Source: Arthrobacter sp. DWC3 (GTDB lineage Bacteria; Actinomycetota; Actinomycetes; Actinomycetales; Micrococcaceae). From it: a stretch of DNA of 64,000 bases. Below are positions 24,563 through 31,831 of this stretch, piece by piece (position 1 is the first letter of the stretch; each line of letters opens with the position of its first letter). Position numbers and translations under genes: made by a program. The stretch lies in contig NZ_PJIP01000007.1 in NCBI RefSeq assembly GCF_002929375.1, positions 158,267 to 222,266 on the forward strand, in the 5' to 3' direction. The notes under the pieces were generated by a model that saw only the letters and a list, made by a program, of their open reading frames with translations, was not told the origin of the DNA and did no database searches.

Positions 24563-25309
24563 ATGTCTCTGGAAGTATTTGTAGCCGAAACCTTCGGCAC
24601 AATGCTGCTGCTGTTGCTCGGAACGGGTGTTGTCGCGAATGTCGCGCTCGCCAGGACCAAGGGCAATAACGGCGGCTTTCTCATGGTCAACTTCGGATGG
24701 GGCCTCGCCGTCTTCGCCGGCGTCTACGTCGCAGCCCTCTCGGGAGCCCACCTCAACTTCGCCGTGACCGTCGGTCTCTGGGCCAACGGCGACACGGCCG
24801 AGTTCGCTCCGGGGGTGGACAAGAACTTCATCAACGCGATGGCCTACCTGGCCGCCCAGATGCTCGGGTCCATCCTCGGTGCCGTCCTCTGCTGGCTCTC
24901 GTACAAGCAGCACTTCGACGAGGAGCCGGACCCCGCGAACAAGCTCGGCGTGTTCGCCACCGGCCCTGCCATCCGCTCGTACGGCTGGAACCTCGTCACC
25001 GAGATCATCGGTACCTTCGTGCTCGTGTTCGTCATCCTGTCGTTCGGCAACACGCCGTCCGGCCTCGGCCCCCTCGCCGTCGCGCTCCTCGTCGTCGGCA
25101 TCGGCGCCTCGCTCGGCGGGCCCACGGGCTATGCCATCAACCCGAACCGCGACCTCGGCCCCCGTATCGCCCACGCCATCCTCCCCATCAAGGGCAAGGG
25201 CAGCAGCGACTGGGGCTACGCGTGGGTGCCGATCGTCGGACCGATCATCGGCGGCATCCTCGCCGGCATCGTCATCCAGTTCGTCTCGTTCCCCGCTCCT
25301 CCTGCCTAG
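24563..25309 (+). CDS. glpF: Glycerol facilitator, MIP/aquaporin family, with altered pore motifs
   Basis: A 248-residue channel with six helices, expected to let glycerol diffuse across the inner membrane. The architecture is clear: VFVAETFGTMLLLLLGTGVV, GAHLNFAVTVGLW, AINPNRDLGPRIAHA. In most family members the two half-helices carry NPA. Here the first is NFA (residues 65-67) and the second NPN (193-195); the selectivity-filter arginine R196 is kept. The start is preceded by GAGGAG. Position between glpD and glpK leaves little doubt about glycerol transport, though the motif changes could alter selectivity. Confidence 0.9.
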   Translation: MSLEVFVAETFGTMLLLLLGTGVVANVALARTKGNNGGFLMVNFGWGLAVFAGVYVAALSGAHLNFAVTVGLWANGDTAEFAPGVDKNFINAMAYLAAQMLGSILGAVLCWLSYKQHFDEEPDPANKLGVFATGPAIRSYGWNLVTEIIGTFVLVFVILSFGNTPSGLGPLAVALLVVGIGASLGGPTGYAINPNRDLGPRIAHAILPIKGKGSSDWGYAWVPIVGPIIGGILAGIVIQFVSFPAPPA

Positions 25310-25370
25310 AGCCCGGTCCGCGCCCGCGCGCAGCCGCCACTCATCGACACATCCAATGAAGGAGTAAGAC

Positions 25371-26888
25371 ATGTCGCAGCAGTACGTCATCGCCATCGAC
25401 CAGGGCACCACCTCCAGCAGGGCCATCGTCTTCGACCACAAGGGCGACATCGTGTCCTCCGGCCAGAAGGAGCACGAGCAGATCTTCCCGAAGGCCGGCT
25501 GGGTGGAGCACGACCCGGCCGAGATCTGGAACAACACCCGCGAGGTCATCGGCAACGCGCTGGCCAAGGCCAACCTCACGCGCCACGACATCGCCGCCGT
25601 CGGCATCACCAACCAGCGTGAGACCGCCGTCGTCTGGGACAGGACCACCGGCCAGGCCGTGTACAACGCCATCGTCTGGCAGGACACGCGGACGCAGAAC
25701 ATCGTCGACGACCTCGCGAAGGACGGCGGCGTGGAGCGGTACAAGGAGAAGGTCGGCCTGCCGCTGGCCACCTACTTCTCCGGCACGAAGATCAAGTGGA
25801 TCCTCGACAACGTCGACGGCGCCCGCGAGAAGGCGGAGGCCGGCGACCTCCTGTTCGGCAACACCGACTCCTGGGTCACGTGGAACCTGACCGGCGGTAC
25901 CGACGGCGGCGTGCACATCACCGACGTCACCAACGCCTCCCGCACGCTGTTCATGGACCTCGAAACGCTGTCGTGGGACGAGTCCATCCTCGCCGACTTC
26001 GGCGTGCCGGTCTCGATGATGCCCGCGATCAAGTCCTCCTCCGAGGTCTACGGCACCGTCCACACCTCCCAGCTCCTCCGCGAGGTACCCGTTGCCGGCA
26101 TCCTCGGCGACCAGCAGGCGGCGACCTTCGGCCAGGCGGCGTTCGACCAGGGCGGCGCCAAGAACACGTACGGCACCGGTAACTTCATGATCGTCAACAC
26201 CGGCGAGGAGATCGTCCACTCGAAGAACGGCCTGCTCACGACCGTCTGCTACAAGCTCGGCGACGCGAAGCCGGTGTACGCGCTGGAGGGCTCGATCGCC
26301 GTCACCGGTTCGCTCGTGCAGTGGCTCCGCGACAACCTCGGCATCATCAAGAGCGCCCCCGAGGTGGAGCAGCTCGCCACCACGGTGGAGGACAACGGCG
26401 GCGTGTACATCGTCCCCGCGTTCTCCGGTCTGTTCGCACCGTACTGGCGCTCCGACGCCCGCGGCGCGATCGTCGGCCTGACCCGCTTCGTGAACAAGGG
26501 GCACATCGCCCGCGCGGCGCTGGAGGCCACGGCGTTCCAGACCCGCGAGGTCCTCGACGCGGCCAACGCCGATTCCGGTGTCAACATGGAGGACCTCAGG
26601 GTGGACGGCGGCATGGTCGCCAACGACGCCCTGATGCAGTTCCAGGCGGACATCCTCGGCATCCCGGTCATCCGGCCGAAGGTCACGGAGACCACGGCGC
26701 TCGGAGCAGCCTACGCCGCGGGCCTCGCCGTCGGATTCTGGAAGGACACCGACGAACTCGCGACCAACTGGGCCGAGGACAAGCGCTGGAACCCGTCCAT
26801 GGACGACGCCGAGCGCGAGCGTCAGCTGCGCCTCTGGAAGAAGGCCGTCACGAAGACCTTCGACTGGGTCGACGAGGACGTGAGCTAG
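25371..26888 (+). CDS. glpK: Glycerol kinase
   Basis: A 505-residue FGGY-family kinase that converts glycerol and ATP to glycerol 3-phosphate, the substrate of GlpD. Signatures include [15 protein letters not shown] at the N-terminus, [40 protein letters not shown] and the C-terminal FGGY block [19 protein letters not shown]. The length is as usual. A ribosome binding site GGAG lies seven bases before ATG. In many firmicutes a histidine is phosphorylated by the PTS; I did not identify a clear equivalent here. Confidence 0.96.
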   Translation: MSQQYVIAIDQGTTSSRAIVFDHKGDIVSSGQKEHEQIFPKAGWVEHDPAEIWNNTREVIGNALAKANLTRHDIAAVGITNQRETAVVWDRTTGQAVYNAIVWQDTRTQNIVDDLAKDGGVERYKEKVGLPLATYFSGTKIKWILDNVDGAREKAEAGDLLFGNTDSWVTWNLTGGTDGGVHITDVTNASRTLFMDLETLSWDESILADFGVPVSMMPAIKSSSEVYGTVHTSQLLREVPVAGILGDQQAATFGQAAFDQGGAKNTYGTGNFMIVNTGEEIVHSKNGLLTTVCYKLGDAKPVYALEGSIAVTGSLVQWLRDNLGIIKSAPEVEQLATTVEDNGGVYIVPAFSGLFAPYWRSDARGAIVGLTRFVNKGHIARAALEATAFQTREVLDAANADSGVNMEDLRVDGGMVANDALMQFQADILGIPVIRPKVTETTALGAAYAAGLAVGFWKDTDELATNWAEDKRWNPSMDDAERERQLRLWKKAVTKTFDWVDEDVS

Positions 26889-26906
26889 TCCCTGCCGGCA
26901 CCGCAC

Positions 26907-26950
26907 GAGGGCACGCCCTCTCCGTCCCACGACGGAGAGGGCGTGCCCTC
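26907..26950. terminator. Strong hairpin after glpK
   Basis: A perfect 20-bp stem (arms 26907-26926 and 26931-26950, starting GAGGGCACGCCCTC) with a CCAC loop lies 18 bp after the glpK stop. There is no U-run, as is common for actinobacterial terminators. It should separate glycerol transcription from the leuS leader. Confidence 0.75.
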
Positions 26951-26994
26951 GGCACGTCCTGCGGCGCGCCGGGCGAGCCGGTGGCGCACGCTGC

Positions 26995-27000
26995 TAAAGT
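26995..27000 (+). promoter_or_regulatory. Extended -10 element of the leuS leader transcript
   Basis: TAAAGT preceded by TGC gives an extended -10. It ends six bases before ATG 27007, so transcription should start at or next to the leader start codon. No -35 consensus is visible. Confidence 0.5.
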
Positions 27001-27006
27001 GAAGCC

Positions 27007-27033
27007 ATGCGCCGCGCCCTCCTCCTTACGTAG
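27007..27033 (+). CDS. Leucine-rich leader peptide upstream of leuS
   Basis: ATG to TAG encodes MRRALLLT. Codons 5-7 are three consecutive leucine codons, CTC CTC CTT. An intrinsic terminator begins 21 bases after the stop codon, and leuS starts 140 bases downstream. This is the layout of a ribosome-mediated attenuator: when charged leucyl-tRNA is scarce the ribosome should stall on the leucine codons and reduce termination. There is no Shine-Dalgarno sequence; the ATG lies at the predicted transcription start. The peptide is far below usual gene-caller limits. Function is inferred from layout only. Confidence 0.6.
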   Translation: MRRALLLT

Positions 27034-27055
27034 CCGCACGGTATCCACCGGCGGC
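27033..27055 (+). promoter_or_regulatory. Candidate antiterminator or pause hairpin
   Basis: GCCGC (27033-27037) can pair with GCGGC (27051-27055), and CGGT (27039-27042) with ACCG (27047-27050), around an ATCC loop with one bulged A. It begins in the leader stop codon and overlaps the first two bases of the terminator stem, so it could compete with it, though the overlap is small. Confidence 0.35.
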
Positions 27056-27076
27056 CCCTCCCTGTGAGGGGCTTTT
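27054..27076 (+). terminator. Attenuator terminator before leuS
   Basis: GCCCCTC (27054-27060) and GAGGGGC (27066-27072) form a 7-bp stem with a CCTGT loop followed directly by TTTT. This is a textbook intrinsic terminator, located between the leader peptide and leuS rather than after a gene. Confidence 0.7.
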
Positions 27077-27173
27077 GCATGTCCGGCGCAGGACGGCCTG
27101 AGGACGGCACCCGCGCCGTGCCGACGCAGTACCGCAGCAGGAACGTTCCCCCGACAGGACAGGTCAACACACA

Positions 27174-29672
27174 GTGAGCATCAACCCCGAGGCCGCCCAG
27201 CCGGACGAGGACACCTACGATTTCTCCGCCATCGAGGCGAAGTGGCCCGCGGTGTGGGAGCGGCTCCAGGCGTTCGCCCCGGTCGACGACGGTTCGCGCG
27301 AGCGCCGCTACGTCCTCGACATGTTCCCCTACCCCTCGGGCGACCTGCACATGGGCCACGCGGAGGCCTTCGCCATGGGCGACGTCGCCGCGCGCTTCTA
27401 CCGGCAGAAGGGCTTCGACGTCCTGCACCCGATCGGCTGGGACTCGTTCGGCCTGCCCGCGGAGAACGCCGCGATCAAGCGCAACGCGCACCCGGCCGAG
27501 TGGACGTACGCCAATATCGACACGCAGGCCCATTCCTTCAGGCGCTACGCCATCAGCGCCGACTGGAGCCGCCGGCTGCACACCTCCGACCCCGAGTACT
27601 ACCGCTGGACCCAGTGGCTCTTCGTCCGGTTCTTCCAGAAGGGACTGGCGTACCGCCGCAACTCGCCGGTCAACTGGTGCCCGAAGGACCAGACCGTCCT
27701 CGCCAACGAGCAGGTCATCAACGGTGCGTGCGACCGCTGCGGCACCATGGTCACCAAGAAGAACCTCAACCAGTGGTACTTCAGGATCACCGACTACGCC
27801 GACCGCCTGCTCGACGACATGGAGCAGCTCAAGGGGCACTGGCCCGAGCGGGTGCTCGCCATGCAGCGCAACTGGATCGGCCGCTCCGAAGGGGCGCACG
27901 TCCGCTTCCGCATCGAGGCCGCCGACGGCCTCCCGGAGGACGACGTCACGGTCTTCACCACGCGGCCCGACACCCTGTACGGGGCGACGTTCTTCGTCGT
28001 CGCCGCGGACGCGGAGCTGGCGCTCGACCTGGTCACCGCCGAGCACCGTGAGGACCTGGAGGCGTACCGCGAGCAGGTCAAGGGGCTGTCGGAGATCGAA
28101 CGGCAGGCCACCGAGCGCGAGAAGACCGGGGTGTTCACCGGTCGCTACGCCGTGAACCCGCTCACCGGCGAGAAGCTCCCCGTCTGGGCCGCCGACTACG
28201 TGCTGGCCGACTACGGCACCGGCGCCATCATGGCCGTGCCCGCCCACGACCAGCGCGACCTCGACTTCGCCCGCACCTTCGACCTGCCGGTCCGCACCGT
28301 CGTCGACACCGGCGCGGACGACGCCGCGGAGACCGGCATCGCGACCACGGGTGAGGGCACGCTCGTGAACTCCGGCGAGCTCAGCGGACTGGACAAGGCG
28401 ACGGCGATCGCCCGCGCCGTCGAGCTCATCGAGGAACAGGGGACGGGCACGCACACCGTCAACTACCGCCTGCGCGACTGGCTGCTGTCCCGCCAGCGCT
28501 TCTGGGGGACGCCCATCCCGATCATCCACTGCCCGTCCTGCGGGGAGGTGCCGGTGCCGGACGACCAGCTGCCGGTCACGCTCCCCGAGGGCCTGCGCGG
28601 CGAGGCGCTGGCACCCAAGGGCACCTCGCCGCTGGCCGCCGTGGAGGAGTGGGTCAACGTGCCGTGCCCCTCGTGCGGCGGCGCGGCGACCCGGGACACG
28701 GACACGATGGACACCTTCGTGGACTCGTCCTGGTACTACCTGCGCTTCGTGAACCCGCACCTGGACACCGCGCCGTTCGACACCGAGGCCGTGAACCGCT
28801 GGCTGCCCGTGGGCCAGTACGTGGGCGGCGTGGAGCACGCCATCCTGCACCTGCTCTACAGCCGGTTCTTCACCAAGGTGCTCTTCGATCTCGGCATGGT
28901 GGGCTTCACCGAGCCGTTCAGCGCCCTGCTGAACCAGGGCCAGGTGCTCAACGGTGGCAAGGCCATGAGCAAGTCGCTCGGCAACGGCGTGGACCTCGGC
29001 GAGCAGCTGGACCGCTTCGGCGTCGACGCCGTGCGCCTCACCATGGTGTTCGCGTCGCCGCCCGAGGACGACGTCGACTGGGCGGACGTCTCGCCGTCGG
29101 GCTCCGCGAAGTTCCTGGCCCGTGCCTGGCGCCTCGGCGGCGACGTCACGAGCGCCGTCGGCGCCGACCCCTCCACGGGTGACCGTGCGCTGCGCTCGGT
29201 GACCCACCGGACCGTCGCGGACGCCGCCGAGCTCATGGAGGCCAACAAGTTCAACGTGGTCGTCGCGAAGCTGATGGAGCTCGTCAACGCGACGCGGAAG
29301 GCGATCGATTCCGGGGCAGGGGGAGCCGACCCCGCGGTGCGCGAGGCCGCCGAGGCCGTGGCGATCCTCCTGAGCCTCTTCGCGCCCTACACGGCGGAGG
29401 ACCTGTGGAGCCGCCTGGGCCACGAGGCCACGGTCGCCACCGCGGGATGGCCGACGGTCGATCCTGCGCTGCTGACGCAGGAGACCGTCGTCGCGGTGGT
29501 GCAGGTGCAGGGCAAGGTGCGCGACCGCCTGACGGTGTCACCGGACATCGCCGAGGACGAGCTGCGCGAGCTCGCCCTGGCCAGCGACCAGGTGCGGCGC
29601 GTCCTGGACGGCCGCGGCATCCGCACGGTGATCGTGCGGGCGCCGAAGCTGGTCAATATCGTGCCGGCCTGA
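27174..29672 (+). CDS. leuS: Leucyl-tRNA synthetase
   Basis: An 832-residue class Ia synthetase that charges leucine onto tRNA-Leu. The HIGH motif appears as [15 protein letters not shown] near residue 60 and the KMSKS loop as [16 protein letters not shown] near residue 600. The editing (CP1) domain lies in between ([36 protein letters not shown]). The C-terminal anticodon-binding domain ends [12 protein letters not shown]. The GTG start at 27174 has no strong ribosome binding site. Expression is probably controlled by the leucine-codon attenuator in the 140-bp leader. Confidence 0.96.
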   Translation: MSINPEAAQPDEDTYDFSAIEAKWPAVWERLQAFAPVDDGSRERRYVLDMFPYPSGDLHMGHAEAFAMGDVAARFYRQKGFDVLHPIGWDSFGLPAENAAIKRNAHPAEWTYANIDTQAHSFRRYAISADWSRRLHTSDPEYYRWTQWLFVRFFQKGLAYRRNSPVNWCPKDQTVLANEQVINGACDRCGTMVTKKNLNQWYFRITDYADRLLDDMEQLKGHWPERVLAMQRNWIGRSEGAHVRFRIEAADGLPEDDVTVFTTRPDTLYGATFFVVAADAELALDLVTAEHREDLEAYREQVKGLSEIERQATEREKTGVFTGRYAVNPLTGEKLPVWAADYVLADYGTGAIMAVPAHDQRDLDFARTFDLPVRTVVDTGADDAAETGIATTGEGTLVNSGELSGLDKATAIARAVELIEEQGTGTHTVNYRLRDWLLSRQRFWGTPIPIIHCPSCGEVPVPDDQLPVTLPEGLRGEALAPKGTSPLAAVEEWVNVPCPSCGGAATRDTDTMDTFVDSSWYYLRFVNPHLDTAPFDTEAVNRWLPVGQYVGGVEHAILHLLYSRFFTKVLFDLGMVGFTEPFSALLNQGQVLNGGKAMSKSLGNGVDLGEQLDRFGVDAVRLTMVFASPPEDDVDWADVSPSGSAKFLARAWRLGGDVTSAVGADPSTGDRALRSVTHRTVADAAELMEANKFNVVVAKLMELVNATRKAIDSGAGGADPAVREAAEAVAILLSLFAPYTAEDLWSRLGHEATVATAGWPTVDPALLTQETVVAVVQVQGKVRDRLTVSPDIAEDELRELALASDQVRRVLDGRGIRTVIVRAPKLVNIVPA

Positions 29673-29712
29673 TGGTCGGCGACGTGGCGGCCGCGCGGAC
29701 GGGGGAGACCTC

Positions 29713-30567
29713 GTGCGCGTAGCCGTCGTCACCGATTCGGCCGCGGGGTTTGCCCCCGGGTGGAGCGGGCCCGGCGGCCCCGCCGAGGGCGTGTGCGTGG
29801 TCGCCATGCCCGTCCTCGTGGGGGACGACATCCTCACGGGCGAGCACGACGACGTCACCGCTCCCCTCATGCTCGCCCTCGCCGCCGGGTCGGACGTGCG
29901 CACCTCCAGGCCGTCACCGGGCCAGTTCGAGCGCGTGTACGGTCAGCTGGCGGAGGAGGGCTACGACGGGATCGTCTCCGTGCATCTGTCCGGCCTGCTG
30001 TCCGGCACGGTCGAGGCGGCGCGCCTGGCGGCGTCGCACGCGGCCGTCCCGGTCGAGGTGATCGACACCCGGACCGCAGGCATGGCCCAGGGCCGCGCGG
30101 CCCTCGCGGCGCTGGCGGCGGCCGCGTCCGGCGGGGACCTGCAGGCCTCGGCCGCCGCCGCGGCCATCGCCGCCCGCGGCTCCAGTCTCTACTTCTACGT
30201 CCCGAGCCTCGAGCAGCTGCGCCGCGGCGGGAGGATCACGGCCGCTGCCGCGTGGCTGGGTACGCTTCTGTCCGTCCGGGTGATCCTGCGCGTGCAGGGC
30301 GGTCGGCTGGTACCGCTCGAGCGGATGCGCTCCGCCGCCCGCGGCATGCAGCGGCTCCAGGAGCTCGTCGAGGCCGACGTCGCGGACCGGAGCGGCGGGG
30401 TCCACCTGACGGTGCACCACTTCGGCAACGAGGACGAGGCGGACGCTCTCGCGGACCGGCTGCAGATCATGGCCGGATCGGGCCGGGTGTCGACGGCGCC
30501 GTGCCCCTCGGTGCTGGCCGCGCACGCGGGGCTCGGCGTGGTGGCCGTGGCCGTCAGCGCGGACTGA
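29713..30567 (+). CDS. DegV-family fatty-acid-binding protein
   Basis: A 284-residue protein of the DegV fold. It opens MRVAVVTDSAAGFAPGW and has the ligand motifs VRTSRPSPGQF and VHLSGLLSGTVEAARL; further blocks are VIDTRTAGMAQG and FYVPSLEQLRRGGRITAAAA. DegV/FakB proteins bind a fatty acid; some present it to the kinase FakA for entry into phospholipids. The DegV N-terminus here is shorter at the second strand than in firmicute members. The GTG start is 40 bp after leuS, and the next gene is comEA, a usual order in Micrococcaceae. Confidence 0.88.
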   Translation: MRVAVVTDSAAGFAPGWSGPGGPAEGVCVVAMPVLVGDDILTGEHDDVTAPLMLALAAGSDVRTSRPSPGQFERVYGQLAEEGYDGIVSVHLSGLLSGTVEAARLAASHAAVPVEVIDTRTAGMAQGRAALAALAAAASGGDLQASAAAAAIAARGSSLYFYVPSLEQLRRGGRITAAAAWLGTLLSVRVILRVQGGRLVPLERMRSAARGMQRLQELVEADVADRSGGVHLTVHHFGNEDEADALADRLQIMAGSGRVSTAPCPSVLAAHAGLGVVAVAVSAD

Positions 30568-30646
30568 CCGGAGGGCCGACGGAGCAGGTCCCCGTCCGGA
30601 TATCCACATAGCGCCCGCACCACGCCGCCGGTGGGTGTCCGGCTCC

Positions 30647-30652
30647 TAGCGT
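30647..30652 (+). promoter_or_regulatory. -10 element of comEA
   Basis: TAGCGT ends six bases before ATG 30659, suggesting a leaderless comEA-comEC transcript. Confidence 0.5.
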
Positions 30653-30658
30653 GGCCCC

Positions 30659-31831
30659 ATGGGAAAGCACCGATGGCCGACAGCGGGGGACACCTGGCCG
30701 CCACTCGAACCACCGGGCTCCGAGCTCCGACCCGCTGATCCGCGCCGCGCGTACCCGGCCCCGCGATCCATGATCGGGTACGCCGATGCCGCGGAGCCCG
30801 CCGTCGCCGGCAACGCCGGAGACGTGGAGCTCGCCGAGGACGTGGATGTCGCTGAGGACTCCGAGCTCGCGGACGGTTCCGAGGGCGATGCCGACGACGG
30901 GCTCCCGCTCCGGCGGGTACGAGGACTCCCGCGCCCGGTTCCTCCTGCCTGCCTGACGGACCGGATCCCGAAGACACCGCCGGAGCCGCGGGGACTGCAG
31001 TGGCAGGTGGCGCGCTCGGCAGCGCTCGTGTTCCTCGGTGTGGCCCTGGCGGTCGGGGCCGCGCTGTTCCTGATGCGCAGCTCGGAGCCGTCGGCCGCCG
31101 CCGTCGCGGTGCAGTTGGACGCCGAGGGATCCGCGCCCGTCGGCGGCGGGCCGCCGGACGGCGAGGGTGACGGCGCCGCGGGAGACCGTGCGACAGGAAG
31201 GGGCGTTGCACCGCAGGGCGTCGGGGGCGGAACCCCGACGGACGGGAACGCTCCGGGTGCCGCGTCCTCGGGTGCCGCGTCCTCGGGTGACGCGTCCTCG
31301 GGCGACGCGACACGGGGTGGTGCTCCTCATGGGGAAGCGGTCGTCGTCTATGTGACCGGGGCGGTGGCGTCGCCCGGCGTCGTGACGGTACCCGCCGGGA
31401 CGCGCCTGTTCGAGATCATCGAGCAGGTCGGCGGCGCGCTTCCCGAGGCGGACCTCGAAGGCATCAATCTCGCCGCCACGCCGTCCGACGGGCAGCACGT
31501 GCACCTGTTGGCCGTCGGCGAGGAACCGAGACTCGCTCCGCCGGACCCGTCGGGATCAGGACCCGTGCCCGGTACGGCGTCGGGAGCGGCGCCCGGAGGG
31601 GGCGCTGGCACCACCGGGGGGAGCGCCGGGCCGGCGGCGGTCCTCGACATCAACACCGCCTCCCTCGCGGACATCGAGTCCCTTCCGCGCGTCGGGCCCG
31701 TGCTCGGGCAGCGGATCATCGACTGGCGGGACGAGCACGGGCCCTTCGCGCAGGCATCGGACATCGACGCCGTCCCCGGGATCGGACCGGCACTGCTCGA
31801 GGGGATCCTTCCCCTCATCGTGGTGCGATGA
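30659..31831 (+). CDS. comEA: ComEA-family DNA-uptake receptor
   Basis: A 390-residue protein with a long cytoplasmic, partly acidic N-terminus, one membrane helix at about 118-138 (SAALVFLGVALAVGAALFLM), and an extracytoplasmic low-complexity linker. An SLBB domain follows (about 222-280: VVVYVTGAVASPGVVTVPAG, LFEIIEQVGGAL). The C-terminal double helix-hairpin-helix (about 325-388: DINTASLADIESLPRVGPVL, IDAVPGIGPALLEGI) binds double-stranded DNA. It should hand DNA to ComEC during uptake. The linker contains a 15-bp tandem repeat. The stop overlaps the comEC start (ATGA). Confidence 0.9.
   Translation: MGKHRWPTAGDTWPPLEPPGSELRPADPRRAYPAPRSMIGYADAAEPAVAGNAGDVELAEDVDVAEDSELADGSEGDADDGLPLRRVRGLPRPVPPACLTDRIPKTPPEPRGLQWQVARSAALVFLGVALAVGAALFLMRSSEPSAAAVAVQLDAEGSAPVGGGPPDGEGDGAAGDRATGRGVAPQGVGGGTPTDGNAPGAASSGAASSGDASSGDATRGGAPHGEAVVVYVTGAVASPGVVTVPAGTRLFEIIEQVGGALPEADLEGINLAATPSDGQHVHLLAVGEEPRLAPPDPSGSGPVPGTASGAAPGGGAGTTGGSAGPAAVLDINTASLADIESLPRVGPVLGQRIIDWRDEHGPFAQASDIDAVPGIGPALLEGILPLIVVR
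31256..31312 (+). repeat. 15-bp tandem repeat within comEA
   Basis: Units close to GGTGCCGCGTCCTCG repeat at least three times, encoding GAASS/GDASS in the linker between membrane helix and SLBB domain. In-frame unit changes could vary linker length between strains. Confidence 0.65.

Noticed and set aside
22659-24602. 647-residue open frame antisense to glpD
   Set aside because: Shadow of a certain gene; composition is not protein-like.
26994-27010. Minus-strand AAGGAGGAGG followed by ATG opposite the leuS leader, suggesting a reverse gene
   Set aside because: The frame encodes only four residues before a stop (MASL); the sequence is the complement of the leucine codons.
26994-29423. 809-residue open frame antisense to leuS
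   Set aside because: Mirrors the codon structure of leuS; rich in Val, Gly, Arg and Asp with no domain. leuS is certain on the plus strand.
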